64,000 bases of DNA from positions 4,539 to 68,538 of the forward strand of contig CAWDBS010000063.1 of assembly GCA_963800415.1 (NCBI GenBank), in the 5' to 3' direction. Made by a program: the position numbers and the translations under genes. The notes beneath the pieces are model-generated. The model had not been told where the DNA came from. It saw only the letters and a list, made by a program, of their open reading frames with translations, and did not search any database. Positions 25,937 through 34,944 of this stretch are shown here, in pieces. How positions within the stretch are numbered: position 1 is the first letter of the stretch; the number at the start of each line of letters is the position of its first letter. This stretch comes from Palsa-504 sp963800415. GTDB taxonomy: Bacteria > Actinomycetota > Actinomycetes > Streptosporangiales > Streptosporangiaceae.

Positions 25937-28129
25937 ATGCCACGCGAGAAGCGCCTTCAGCCCGGATCGGAGTGGATCGAGCTGAGCACGACGGCGGCGG
26001 ACTGGCGGGCCGCCGACCCCGGGTTGCTCGCGACCATGCTCGGGCAGCTGCACCTCATCCGCGCCTTCGAGGAGACAGTCCTCGAGCTCGCCGGCGAGGG
26101 CCTCGTCCACGGCCCCGCGCATTCCAGCATCGGCCAGGAGGGCGGCGCCGTCGGCTCGATCGTCTCGCTGCGGTCGACCGACGCCGTCAACGGCTCTCAT
26201 CGCGGCCACCACCAGTTCCTGGCCAAGGCCATCACGCACGTGACCAAGGGCGTGCTCGACCCTGCGGACCTCGTGACGCCCGAGGTCCAGACCGTGCTGC
26301 AGCGCACGCTCGCCGAGATCCTCGGGCTCGCCCAGGGCTACTGCCGCGGACGCGGCGGCTCCATGCACTTGCAGTGGTTCGAGGCCGGAGCGCTCGGCAC
26401 CAACGCCATCGTCGGGGGCGGCGTGCCGATGGCGTCCGGCAACGCCTGGGCGCAGAAGCACTCCGGCACCGACGACCTCACGGTCAGCTACTTCGGTGAC
26501 GGCGCGGTCAACATCGGCTCGGTGCTGGAGAGCCTCAACCTGACGTCCGCGTGGCGGCTGCCGCTCTGCTTCTTCATCGAGAACAACCGCTACGCCGTCT
26601 CGACCACCGTCGAGGAGGCCACCGGGGAGCCGCGGCTATCGGCGCGCGCGCTCGGCTTCGGCATTCCGGCCTGGCGGGTCGACGGCATGGACCCGCTCGC
26701 CGTGCACCTCGCCATGCAGCGAGCGCAGGACAGGCTGCGCGCAGGCGACGGCCCCGTCGTCGTCGAGGCGCTCGTCTACCGCTTCTTCCACCAGAACGGC
26801 CCCTTCCCCGGCAGTGCCTTCGGCTACCGCACCAAGGAGGAAGAGGCCGCGTGGCGGGCCCGCGACCCGCTGGGCCGCGTCGCGGGAGAGATGACCAAGC
26901 TCGGCCTTATCGACGAGGCGGGAGTCGCTTCGGTGCGCGAGCAGGCGCAGCAGGCCATGAGGCTGGCCGCCGAGGCGCTCGTGGAGCAGGACCCGGGCGC
27001 CAAGCCCGGCGTCCGCCGCATTCGCCCCGAACTGTGGCCGGACCCCGCCTTCGTCGACGTCGGCATCCGCGGTGACCTCTCCGAACTCGCCGATGCGCGC
27101 ACGGTCGAGCAACGAGATTTCACCGGCGAACTCAGGCAGGGCAAGTTCATCGACGCCGTGGCCGGGGTCATGGACCGGCGCATGGGCGAGGACCCGCGCA
27201 TCGTCGTGCTCGGCGAGGACGTGCACCGGCTCAACGGCGGGACGAACGGCGCTACCAAGGGCCTGGCGAAGAAGTATCCCGGTCGCGTGCTCGGCACGCC
27301 GATCAGTGAGAATGCCTTCGCCGGGCTCGGCGGCGGTCTCGCCCTCGACGGTCGCTTCCGTCCCGTCGTCGAGTTCATGTACCCCGACTTCCTCTGGGTC
27401 GCAGCCGACCAGGTGTTCAACCAGATCGGCAAGGCCCGCCACATGTTCGGCGGCCTCAACCCGGTACCGCTCGTGCTGCGCACGAAGGTCGCCTTGGGCT
27501 CCGGCTACGGATCCCAGCACCTCATGGACCCCGCCGGCATCTTCGCGACGAGCCCAGGCTGGCGGATTATGGCTGCCTCGACCCCGTACGACTACGTGGG
27601 CCTGATGAACGCGGCGCTCGCAATCGGTGACCCGGTGCTCATGCTCGAGCATGTCGACCTCTACGGCGCAGCGGGCGAGATCCCGGTCGACGACCTCGAT
27701 TACCAGATCCCCTTCGGCCAGGCCGCCGTGCGACGCGAGGGCAACGACGTCACGGTGCTCACGTATCTCTCGATGGTCCAGCACGCACAGCAGGCGATAG
27801 AGCAGACCGGGGTCGACGCCGAGCTCATCGACCTGCGCTTCCTCGACCGGGCGAGTCTGGACTGGCAGACCGTCGGCGACAGCATCTCCAAGACGAACGC
27901 GGTGCTCATCGTCGAGCAGGGTGCCCAGGGCACCTCCTACGGCGGCTGGCTCGCCGACGAGGTCCAGCGCCGCTTCTTCGACTGGCTCGACCAACCCGTG
28001 CAGCGCGTCACGGGTTCCGAGGCGAGCCCGAGCATCTCGCAGGTGCTCGAGCGCGCGGCGATCGCCCGCACCGAGGAAGTCGTCGCAGGCATCGAGCGGG
28101 TGCGCGCCGGCTTCGGGAGGGCCGGCTGA
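25937..28129 (+). CDS. 2-oxoacid dehydrogenase E1, fused alpha and beta subunits
   Basis: A 730-residue thiamine-diphosphate enzyme. The alpha part (1-~350) has EGLVHGPAHSSIGQEGGAVG, RGRGGSMHLQW and the ThDP/Mg motif YFGDGAVNIGSVLESLN. The beta part (~400-730) has IVVLGEDVHRLNGGTNGATK, ISENAFAGLGGGLALDGRFR and PVVEFMYPDFL. Most complexes encode these as two chains; one-chain versions occur. E1 decarboxylates a 2-oxo acid (branched-chain, acetoin-type or pyruvate-like) and passes the acyl group to E2. ATG 25937 is preferred because GAGGGAG lies six bases upstream; it directly abuts the other candidate at 25931. It overlaps the E2 gene by one base. Confidence 0.92.
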   Translation: MPREKRLQPGSEWIELSTTAADWRAADPGLLATMLGQLHLIRAFEETVLELAGEGLVHGPAHSSIGQEGGAVGSIVSLRSTDAVNGSHRGHHQFLAKAITHVTKGVLDPADLVTPEVQTVLQRTLAEILGLAQGYCRGRGGSMHLQWFEAGALGTNAIVGGGVPMASGNAWAQKHSGTDDLTVSYFGDGAVNIGSVLESLNLTSAWRLPLCFFIENNRYAVSTTVEEATGEPRLSARALGFGIPAWRVDGMDPLAVHLAMQRAQDRLRAGDGPVVVEALVYRFFHQNGPFPGSAFGYRTKEEEAAWRARDPLGRVAGEMTKLGLIDEAGVASVREQAQQAMRLAAEALVEQDPGAKPGVRRIRPELWPDPAFVDVGIRGDLSELADARTVEQRDFTGELRQGKFIDAVAGVMDRRMGEDPRIVVLGEDVHRLNGGTNGATKGLAKKYPGRVLGTPISENAFAGLGGGLALDGRFRPVVEFMYPDFLWVAADQVFNQIGKARHMFGGLNPVPLVLRTKVALGSGYGSQHLMDPAGIFATSPGWRIMAASTPYDYVGLMNAALAIGDPVLMLEHVDLYGAAGEIPVDDLDYQIPFGQAAVRREGNDVTVLTYLSMVQHAQQAIEQTGVDAELIDLRFLDRASLDWQTVGDSISKTNAVLIVEQGAQGTSYGGWLADEVQRRFFDWLDQPVQRVTGSEASPSISQVLERAAIARTEEVVAGIERVRAGFGRAG

Positions 28130-29352
28130 TGGCCTCGGTCGTGCGGATGCCGAGCGTGGCCGCCGGCGCGACGGAGGCCGCGATCGCCAGCTGGCTGGTC
28201 GCCCCCGGCGACACCGTGGCCGTCGGTGACCCGCTCGCTGAGATCGAGACCGAGAAGGCGATCGTCGAGTATGGCGCGGAGGAGGCGGGGGTCGTCGGCC
28301 GGATCCTGCTCACCGCGGGTGGCACCGGCGAGATCGGCGCGCCTATCGCGGTGCTGATGAAGGACGGCGAGACGGACGCGGACATCGACGCCGCCCTCGG
28401 CGGCGAAGCGTCCGCCGCCATGCCGGAGGCCCTTTCCGCCCCCGCCATGCCGGAGGCCCTTTCCGCCCCCGCCGCGGCGGCTGGCTCTGCCGGGCAGCGG
28501 CCGGACCAGGGGCAAGCGACCCAGGCCGCCTCCCAGACCCGCATCTTCGCGAGCCCGATCGTGCGCAAGATCGCCCACGAGAAGGGCATCGACCTTGCCG
28601 CCATCGCGGGGACGGGCCCGAATGGCCGGATCGTCCGCCGCGACCTCGAACGGCTCGCCGCCCAGGCATCCGCCGCCGGCACGCTCATCCCGCACACCCC
28701 GATCCGGCGCGCCATCGCACGCCGCCTCACCCAGAGCAAGGCGACGACGCCGCACTTCTACATGACCACGGAGTGCGTAGTCGACGAACTGCTCGGATTG
28801 CGCACGCGGATCAACCAGACCGCGCCGGTGGAGGTCTCGGTCAACGACTTCGTCATCATGGCGGTCGCGGCGGCCTTCCAGGACGTGCCGGAGGCAAACG
28901 TCACCTGGAGTGAGGAGGGGCTGGTGGCGCATGCATCGGTCGATGTGTCGATCGCCGTCGCGACCGATGGCGGACTGGTCACGCCCGTGCTGCGCGGCGT
29001 CGAGGCCAAGCGCCTCTCCCTGATCGCCGCGGAGGCGCAGTCCCTCGCGCAGCGGGCCCGTGACCGGCGCCTGCTGCAGCACGAGCTGGAAGGGGGCGCC
29101 TTCTCGATCTCGAACCTCGGCATGTTCGGGACGCTGGAGTTCTCCGCGATCATCAACCCGCCGCAATCGGGCGTCCTCGCAGTGGGCGCGGCCAAGCCGC
29201 AGGCGATCGTCGTCGACGGCGCGGTGAGCGTGGCGACGGTCATGCGCTGCACCCTCTCGGTCGACCATCGCGCGATCGACGGAGCCCTCGCAGCCCGCTG
29301 GCTCGCGGCATTCACGACTCGGATCCAGGACCCGCTGGGCATGATCATCTGA
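28129..29352 (+). CDS. 2-oxoacid dehydrogenase E2, dihydrolipoamide acyltransferase
   Basis: A 407-residue E2 with one lipoyl domain (1-80; lipoyl Lys in EIETEKAIVEY), then an Ala/Pro linker with an exact nine-residue duplication (AMPEALSAP twice). The peripheral-subunit-binding domain follows (FASPIVRKIAHEKGIDLAAI, GTGPNGRIVRRDLE), and then the catalytic domain with SVDHRAIDGALAARW carrying the His-X3-Asp-Gly active site. It accepts the acyl group from E1 and transfers it to CoA. No E3 (dihydrolipoamide dehydrogenase) gene is adjacent, so a housekeeping E3 probably serves. Confidence 0.95.
   Translation: MASVVRMPSVAAGATEAAIASWLVAPGDTVAVGDPLAEIETEKAIVEYGAEEAGVVGRILLTAGGTGEIGAPIAVLMKDGETDADIDAALGGEASAAMPEALSAPAMPEALSAPAAAAGSAGQRPDQGQATQAASQTRIFASPIVRKIAHEKGIDLAAIAGTGPNGRIVRRDLERLAAQASAAGTLIPHTPIRRAIARRLTQSKATTPHFYMTTECVVDELLGLRTRINQTAPVEVSVNDFVIMAVAAAFQDVPEANVTWSEEGLVAHASVDVSIAVATDGGLVTPVLRGVEAKRLSLIAAEAQSLAQRARDRRLLQHELEGGAFSISNLGMFGTLEFSAIINPPQSGVLAVGAAKPQAIVVDGAVSVATVMRCTLSVDHRAIDGALAARWLAAFTTRIQDPLGMII
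28417..28470 (+). repeat. 27-bp tandem repeat (x2) in E2 linker
   Basis: Two perfect copies of a 27-bp unit starting GCCATGCCGGAGGCCC, at 28417-28443 and 28444-28470, in frame. Each adds AMPEALSAP to the flexible linker between lipoyl and binding domains. Perfect identity implies recent duplication; linker length may vary between strains. Confidence 0.85.
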
Positions 29353-29646
29353 GACGACAGGACCAGCTCGGCAGGCGGGCACCTGTGGCCAGCCTCGGCA
29401 CCCTGATCGGCTTCCCGCCGCAGTAACGCCTGGTCACCGGCGTTAGGGTTGTATTACCTGGCCGGTTGCCCGGCGGCGAGTGACGTCATCGCCGTCATTC
29501 TCGGCGTATGGGCGTATCAGGCGTCCCAGCCGCGGCTGTCACAATGCGCAAGACGCTCCTACCATGGTCCCGCGCTCGGGTTCCGAAGGGGTACGGTGAG
29601 GACAGAAAGCGGACGCTGCGTCGTGGCACGGCGAGGAGGCGACGAC

Positions 29647-30360
29647 GTGCAGAAAGATGAACGGCGGCGGGCCCGCATCATGGCGGCAGTCACCGACCGG
29701 GACGATACGGCCGGTCCGGGCGAGCTGGTGCAGCGGCTCTGCGTGTTCGCGGTCGATGAGATGAGCTTGTCGGGGTGTGCCCTCGTGCTGATGTCGGGGG
29801 CGGAGTCGGCGAGTGTGCTGGCCGGCGCCGGGCGGCACGCTCGAACGGTTACCGGGCTGCAGATGGAGCTGGGTGAGGGCCCGTGCCTGCAGGCCCATGC
29901 CTCCGGGATTCCGGTGCTGCTGCCGGACCTCGCGGCCGAGAACGCGAACCGCTGGCCGACTTTCGCGGCGGCTGCCCTGGCGGTCGGCGTGCACGCCGAG
30001 TTCTCCCTGCCGTTGACCGTGGGGCCAGGCGGTATCGGCACGTTCGACCTGTGCCGTGACAAGCCGGGCATGCTCAGTGACGAACACCTGGCGGATGCCC
30101 TGGTCGCCGCGGACATCGCCCGCGATGCGGTGCTGTACCGGCCGTATGCGGCAGGGGCCCCGGGTATGGCGGAGCTGCTGGCGACGGTCGGCACGGACCG
30201 GATCGTCATCCATCAGGCGACCGGCATGATCGCCGCGCAGCTAGATGAGACCATCCCCAACGCGCTGGCCCGGCTGCGCGCCGCCGCGTTTGCGAGCGGG
30301 CGCTCGATGTACGACATCGCGCAGGACGTCGTTGAACGGCGGGTGCGGTTCGATGACTGA
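29647..30360 (+). CDS. GAF-ANTAR regulator 1
   Basis: A 237-residue cytosolic protein. GTG 29647 follows GAGGAGG. A GAF sensor domain (about 25-165; MELGEGPCLQAHASGIPVLL, RWPTFAAAALAVGVHAEFSL) is followed by an ANTAR RNA-binding domain (180-235; DRIVIHQATGMIAAQLDETI, then SMYDIAQDVVERRVRF). ANTAR proteins bind paired hairpins in nascent mRNA and prevent termination. In actinobacteria many are GAF-linked and not controlled by phosphorylation. It overlaps the next, paralogous gene by eight bases. Confidence 0.92.
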   Translation: MQKDERRRARIMAAVTDRDDTAGPGELVQRLCVFAVDEMSLSGCALVLMSGAESASVLAGAGRHARTVTGLQMELGEGPCLQAHASGIPVLLPDLAAENANRWPTFAAAALAVGVHAEFSLPLTVGPGGIGTFDLCRDKPGMLSDEHLADALVAADIARDAVLYRPYAAGAPGMAELLATVGTDRIVIHQATGMIAAQLDETIPNALARLRAAAFASGRSMYDIAQDVVERRVRFDD

Positions 30361-31147
30361 AAGCGGCGCCGCACGGCCGAGGGGTTCCGGTCAGGGCGAC
30401 CGGGCGGACGCCATTGGCCGCGAGGCCGTGCTGGCCCGGGCCTTTGTCCGCTTGGCGGACACGCTGGCCAGCGACTTTGACATCGTTGATTTCCTGCACG
30501 GCCTGTCCGCCGACTCGGTTGAGATTCTCCGAGCCGAAGCAGCCGGGGTCATGCTGGCCGACGCGCGCGGCGGGTTGCGGCTGATCGCTTCCTCGGACGA
30601 GCGGATGCGGCTGCTCGAGCTTTTCGAGCTCCAGGGCGCGCAGGGCCCGTGCCTGGATGCGTTCTCCTCCGGCCGTCCCGTCCAGGCGAGCGCTGCCGAG
30701 AGCCGCGTCCGCTGGCCGGTCTTCGCCGCGCAAGCCTCCGGTGCGGGCTTCCGGTTTATGTGCGCGGTCCCGCTGCGGGTACGCACCGACGTTATCGGCG
30801 CCCTGAACCTGTTCCGCGGCAGCGACGAGCCGTTCACCGGTACCGAGATGGAGATTGCCCAGGCCATGGCGGAGATGGCCGCGATCGGGCTGATCCAGGA
30901 ACGGGCGCTCAGGGAACGGAACCTGCTGGCCGAGCAGCTGCAGGCGGCGCTGAACAGCCGGGTAATCATCGAGCAGGCCAAGGGGATGCTGGCCGAGTAC
31001 CTGACCGTGACCGTCGACGACTCGTTCACGCTGCTGAGGAACTACGCGCGCAACCACAACCGCAAGCTCTCCGAGATCGCGCGTGAGGTGGTTGACCGGA
31101 AGATCCCGAGCGCCGCGCTGCGCCGAGGACCCGGCCCGCGACCCTAG
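30353..31147 (+). CDS. GAF-ANTAR regulator 2
   Basis: A 264-residue paralogue of the preceding gene. The GAF domain (about 25-185) has DFLHGLSADSVEILRAEAAG, LQGAQGPCLDAFSSGRPVQA and SGAGFRFMCAVPLRVRTDVI. The ANTAR domain (~200-255) has LNSRVIIEQAKGMLAEYLTV and RKLSEIAREVVDRK. It starts at ATG 30353 inside the preceding stop region, so the two are translated together and could form heterodimers. Target RNA hairpins were not located. Confidence 0.92.
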   Translation: MTESGAARPRGSGQGDRADAIGREAVLARAFVRLADTLASDFDIVDFLHGLSADSVEILRAEAAGVMLADARGGLRLIASSDERMRLLELFELQGAQGPCLDAFSSGRPVQASAAESRVRWPVFAAQASGAGFRFMCAVPLRVRTDVIGALNLFRGSDEPFTGTEMEIAQAMAEMAAIGLIQERALRERNLLAEQLQAALNSRVIIEQAKGMLAEYLTVTVDDSFTLLRNYARNHNRKLSEIAREVVDRKIPSAALRRGPGPRP

Positions 31148-31228
31148 CGTCCCCCGGCCGCGGCTAACACCGGCTGGGACAACCTCCGCGTTACGCTTGA
31201 CTGCGTTGTCCTGGTTGGGGAGGTACCG

Positions 31229-31681
31229 GTGGCTGTGGGCCGATGGGACCCGATGGCCGCGGCTGCGGCCAGCCGCGGCCGCCTGCGCGCGTCCGACGCC
31301 GACCGCGAGCACGTGATCGACATGCTGAAGGCCGCGTTCGTGCAGGGCCTGCTGACCAGGGACGAGCTCGATAGGCGAACGGCCCAGGTGCTCACGGCGC
31401 GGACCTACGCGGAGCTGTCCCCGGTCACCGCCGCGCTGGCGGTGGCTGCCGCCGGGCTGGCGGTGAGCCATCCGCCGCCGCGGCCCGTACCGGCGCACCG
31501 CAAACGCATGACCAAGAAGGTTGTCGCCGGGGGCGCGTGCGCGATCGTCCTGCTGTCCGCCCTGGCCGCCGCGTTCCTCACCTTCTACGGCGGATTCATC
31601 ATCTTGTTCCTGGTCGCCTGTATCGGGGCGGTCGTGTCGGCCGCGCCGCCAGGCCGGCCACGGCCCGGCCCGCTCCCGTAG
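31229..31681 (+). CDS. DUF1707 domain membrane protein
   Basis: A 150-residue protein with GTG start at 31229 behind GGGGAGG. The N-terminal DUF1707 domain reads RLRASDADREHVIDMLKAAF, VQGLLTRDELDRRTAQVLTA, RTYAELSPVTAAL. A Pro-rich spacer follows, and then two hydrophobic segments (VVAGGACAIVLLSALAAAFL, FYGGFIILFLVACIGAVVSA). DUF1707 proteins are common in actinobacteria and are thought to be membrane-anchored regulators. Function unproven. Confidence 0.9.
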   Translation: MAVGRWDPMAAAAASRGRLRASDADREHVIDMLKAAFVQGLLTRDELDRRTAQVLTARTYAELSPVTAALAVAAAGLAVSHPPPRPVPAHRKRMTKKVVAGGACAIVLLSALAAAFLTFYGGFIILFLVACIGAVVSAAPPGRPRPGPLP

Positions 31682-31753
31682 AACGGACCCGGGAGAACCC
31701 TCGCCATCACGTCAGCCGGGCGCGCCACCCCGCCCCTCTGGCATTATCGGTTT

Positions 31754-32203
31754 GTGAGCAGCAGCGACCTCGACCGCCTCGCCCGAACCGCCTACGAAGC
31801 ACACCGCGGCGCCCAGTCCGGGCCTCTGCCGTCCTGGGAAGACATCAGTGAACAGGAGCAGAGGGCCTGGAAAGCCGCGGTGTCCGCGGTCACCGGCAAG
31901 GGCGACGCCACCGTCGCCGAGGGCGATCCCACCCAGTCGATCGCCCTGCAGGTCGGCAAAGAGACCCGCGTCTTCCGCACCGAATTCACCGCGGGGCGGC
32001 AGGGTTCGCTGGTGGTCAACGACGAGCACGCCTCCAGCCATCACGCCCTCTTCCAGGCCGCGCACGGCTTCTGGTACGTCGAGGACCTCGGCTCGACCAA
32101 CGGCACGTTCCTCAACGGCCGTCGCATGTTCTCGGCCCAGCGGCTGAAGAAGGGCGACAAGATCCGGATCGGCCGCACCACCGTCCTCGTGGTGTCCGCA
32201 TAG
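31754..32203 (+). CDS. FHA-domain protein
   Basis: A 149-residue protein: ~60 residues of N-terminal helix-rich sequence, then a forkhead-associated domain (about 65-148) with GRQGSLVVNDEHASSHHALF and VEDLGSTNGTFLNGRRM. The Gly-Arg, Ser-X2-His and Asn-Gly positions for phosphothreonine binding are all present. FHA proteins read Thr phosphorylation by PknB-type kinases. Start GTG 31754; no strong ribosome binding site. Convergent with the phosphatase at 32493. Confidence 0.88.
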   Translation: MSSSDLDRLARTAYEAHRGAQSGPLPSWEDISEQEQRAWKAAVSAVTGKGDATVAEGDPTQSIALQVGKETRVFRTEFTAGRQGSLVVNDEHASSHHALFQAAHGFWYVEDLGSTNGTFLNGRRMFSAQRLKKGDKIRIGRTTVLVVSA

Positions 32204-32277
32204 GTCTGTCGGCCCGGCGGGCAACGGGACTCTGGGGCACCGGGACTCTCACGGTCGCGCAGGGTCCGCAAAAAGTA

Positions 32278-32324
32278 GGGTCCGCGTTGATAAGGCTGCA
32301 GGGTTGCCTTATCGACGCGGACCC
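32278..32324. terminator. 19-bp hairpin, probable bidirectional terminator
   Basis: GGGTCCGCGTTGATAAGGC and GCCTTATCGACGCGGACCC pair with one G-T wobble around a nine-base loop. It sits between two convergent genes (FHA ends 32203; phosphatase ends 32493), the expected place for a shared terminator. There is no T-run directly behind it. The remaining 160 bases of this gap hold no gene. Confidence 0.65.
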
Positions 32325-32492
32325 TTCCATGTCATCCACGCGGCCGCGGCAGGGAGGCGGCCGGCGCTTCGAGCAAGGAACTTCTGATAGCAATCATGCC
32401 CAACGACTTACTAGGACTCACCCCTGAAGAAGTTCAGGTGTGGTTAAGATTTCCGGCGGGCGTGATCGAAACGGGTACCGGCTGCGAGCGAT

Positions 32493-34439
32493 CTAGGCCT
32501 GCCCGGGCTCGGTGACGTGGTCCAGCCGGACCATATCGAGCACCCCTTGGGCGGCGCTGCCCAGCGCTGTGACCAGGGTCAGCCGCTGCCCGTGGGCCGC
32601 GAGCTGCGCGCTGACCGCGTACAGCGCGCGGACCCCCGCACTGGCCAGCTGGGTGACGGCGGTGAGGTCGGCGACGAGCGGCATGGTGCCGCCGCGGCTG
32701 ACGGAGAGCAGCCGCCGGGCCAGCTGATCGGCGGTGGTGATGTCGACCGGGCCGCCGACCAGCGCCCGCGCGGTGGCGCCCTCCGCGACGGAGGTGTCCA
32801 CGGTGAACGCCGGTTCGGCCGGGTGACGGGCGGGTGAGCTGTACTGGGAGCCCGAGGCCAGGACGGCGGGCCGCCGCAGCCGGTGCCGCAGCGTCACGGT
32901 CGTCCCCGTGACGCCCGCGCTGTCGGCGCCCTGTGATGGGTGATTGAGCAATGGGAGGCTGAGCGATCGGCGACTGGGCGACGGGTGGCTGACCAGCAGT
33001 GTGTCGACCACCTGCCCGGCCACCATCAGGCCGTGGCCGCGGTCGGCGTCGGCCGGGTCGGGCTGCCGCCAGCGGCCGTGGTCGGTGATGACGCACTTCA
33101 CGCTGCCGTCCTCGCCCAGGCGCGCGTCGAGCTCGATGAGCCCCGGCGCCCCTGGCGGGTAGGCGTGCTCGATGGCGTTGGTGAACACCTCCACCATGGC
33201 CAGGTGCAGCGCCTCCCAGTCATCGGCGGTCGCGCCGAGCCGGCCCAGCCAGCCGGCGAAGGCATCCCGGGCCGTGGTGAGGCTGGCGCGCTCGCTCGAC
33301 AGCTCCAGGTGCAGGGCCGGGGCCGGGGCGGCGAGTCGCTGCGCGGCCAGCGCGGTGATGTCGTCGGCGTGACCGGTGCGCGTCAGCAGCTCCACGGTCA
33401 GCTGGCATACCCGTTCCGCCGCGGCCGGGTCTTCGCTGACCGCCAGCGCCTGATCGGCGGCCGCGGCCAGCTCGGCCATGCCCTCGGCGATGGTCCGGTT
33501 CGGCCGTTCGATGAGACCGTCGCTGTACAGCAGGACCAGCTCATCCGGGGCGAGCGCGCTGACCGCGAGCACGGGGGCCGAGCCGGTGCCCAGCGGTCCG
33601 GTCCCGGGACCCTTGAGGTACCTAGTCGCTCCGTCGGCGCCGACGACCAGCGGCGGAGGATGCCCGCAGATGGTGTAGCGCAGCGTTCCGTCGGCCGGGT
33701 CGAGCACCGCCAGGGCGAGCGTGGCGGCCCGCAGGGCCGGCATCCGGGCGGCGAAGGCGTCGGTCCGCTGCAGGACCCGGCCGAGGTCGACCTCCGCGCC
33801 GAGCAGCTCGGCCAGCACAGCGCGCAGCTGCCCCATCGCCGCCGAGGCGGCGACCCCGTGCCCTACCACATCACCGACGACGAGCGCGACGCCGCCGCCG
33901 GCCAGCGGGATCGCGTCGAACCAGTCCCCGCCGGCCGACTGCTCGTGCCCGGCGACCAGGTACCGGGCCGCGATCCTAGCCTGCGGCAGCACCGGCAGCG
34001 CGGTGGGCAGCAGCGCTTCCTGCAGTTCGGCCACTACCTCGCGGCCGGCCGGTACCTCGCGGCCGGCCGGATTCCCGCCCGCCCGGTCGGTGGCGTCAGC
34101 GGCGATGATCAACAGGCCGTTGACAGTCCCGCCGGCGGCCCGCCGCGGCATCACGGTGAAGTCCGGCCCCGTCTCTGCCTCGCCCGTCGCGTACACCCGG
34201 TCGAGCACCTCGACCGGCAGCGGCCCGGCTCGCTCGGCGAAGGCGTCCCGGTACGCCACGCCGATGAGGTGGGACCGGCCGGTGAACGTCCGGTAGGCCG
34301 CATTTGCCGCGGCCAGGCGGTGATCCGGGCCGTCCAGGGCGATCAGGACCATCGGCAACTGCTCGAAGGCATCCCGGACCACGCTGGCGTCGCCCACCAG
34401 CCGCCCCAGCGTGTCGTCGTTGTGCGCAGTACCGGGCAC
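32493..34439 (-). CDS. PAS-PP2C(SpoIIE)-ATPase-STAS signalling protein
   Basis: A 648-residue multidomain regulator. A PAS domain (~20-120, FEQLPMVLIALDGPDHRLAA) is followed by a SpoIIE/PP2C phosphatase (~150-355) with SAGGDWFDAIPL, VVGDVVGHGVAASAAMGQLR, and YSDGLIERP. A GHKL anti-sigma ATPase domain follows (~365-500; MVEVFTNAIEHAYPPGAPG with N-box, ITDHGRW, GHGLMVAGQVVD), and last a STAS domain (~550-648; LVADLTAVTQLASAGVRALY). It combines phosphatase, anti-sigma kinase and antagonist in one chain, a self-contained partner-switching node. A 20-residue Ser/Pro insertion lies between ATPase blocks. Confidence 0.92.
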   Translation of the reverse strand: MPGTAHNDDTLGRLVGDASVVRDAFEQLPMVLIALDGPDHRLAAANAAYRTFTGRSHLIGVAYRDAFAERAGPLPVEVLDRVYATGEAETGPDFTVMPRRAAGGTVNGLLIIAADATDRAGGNPAGREVPAGREVVAELQEALLPTALPVLPQARIAARYLVAGHEQSAGGDWFDAIPLAGGGVALVVGDVVGHGVAASAAMGQLRAVLAELLGAEVDLGRVLQRTDAFAARMPALRAATLALAVLDPADGTLRYTICGHPPPLVVGADGATRYLKGPGTGPLGTGSAPVLAVSALAPDELVLLYSDGLIERPNRTIAEGMAELAAAADQALAVSEDPAAAERVCQLTVELLTRTGHADDITALAAQRLAAPAPALHLELSSERASLTTARDAFAGWLGRLGATADDWEALHLAMVEVFTNAIEHAYPPGAPGLIELDARLGEDGSVKCVITDHGRWRQPDPADADRGHGLMVAGQVVDTLLVSHPSPSRRSLSLPLLNHPSQGADSAGVTGTTVTLRHRLRRPAVLASGSQYSSPARHPAEPAFTVDTSVAEGATARALVGGPVDITTADQLARRLLSVSRGGTMPLVADLTAVTQLASAGVRALYAVSAQLAAHGQRLTLVTALGSAAQGVLDMVRLDHVTEPGQA

Positions 34440-34631
34440 CGCCGCCTCCTGTTTCCCGCCGGTGCACCTACCCCGGTGAGGCGCGTCAAACAGATCACAC
34501 TAGTTGCGCTGCACCTCACGCCCGGCGCACCGGGCCGGTGCACATTCGCCGATTGCTCACAACTGGGTTACGAACGCTTCCCCTGGGCAGTGTGCCCGGA
34601 CACGAAAGGTCCACGAGGGGAAGGAACGGTA

Positions 34632-34814
34632 GTGAGCGCCACCGATAAGGCCAAGAACAAGGTTCAAGAAGTCAAGGGCAAGGCCAAGGAGACAACCGGC
34701 AAGGCCGTCGGCAACGAGCGGCTCGAGGCCGAGGGCGTGGCCGACCAGGCCGCGGGCGACGTGAAACAGGCCGGCCAGAAGGTCAAGGACGCCGGAAAGA
34801 GCCTGAAGCCGTAA
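34632..34814 (+). CDS. CsbD-family stress protein
   Basis: A 60-residue, highly charged protein: TDKAKNKVQEVKGKAKETTG, then KAVGNERLEAEGVADQAAGD, VKQAGQKVKDAGKS. This is the CsbD-like pattern of small proteins induced in general stress responses (sigma-B in Bacillus). GTG 34632 has AAGGAA upstream. Its location among rsb-type genes fits a stress regulon. Molecular role unknown. Confidence 0.88.
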   Translation: MSATDKAKNKVQEVKGKAKETTGKAVGNERLEAEGVADQAAGDVKQAGQKVKDAGKSLKP

Positions 34815-34944
34815 CCTGCGGGCTTTACCCGGCTCGGCTGAATTCCGGCGCAGAATTCCGGACTGGTTCCGCTGGTGTGGATCGCCGATTACGGGGTACT
34901 CGGATCCCGTCCTGGGCGGCCGTAAGAAAGAAGGAAATCAGCTC

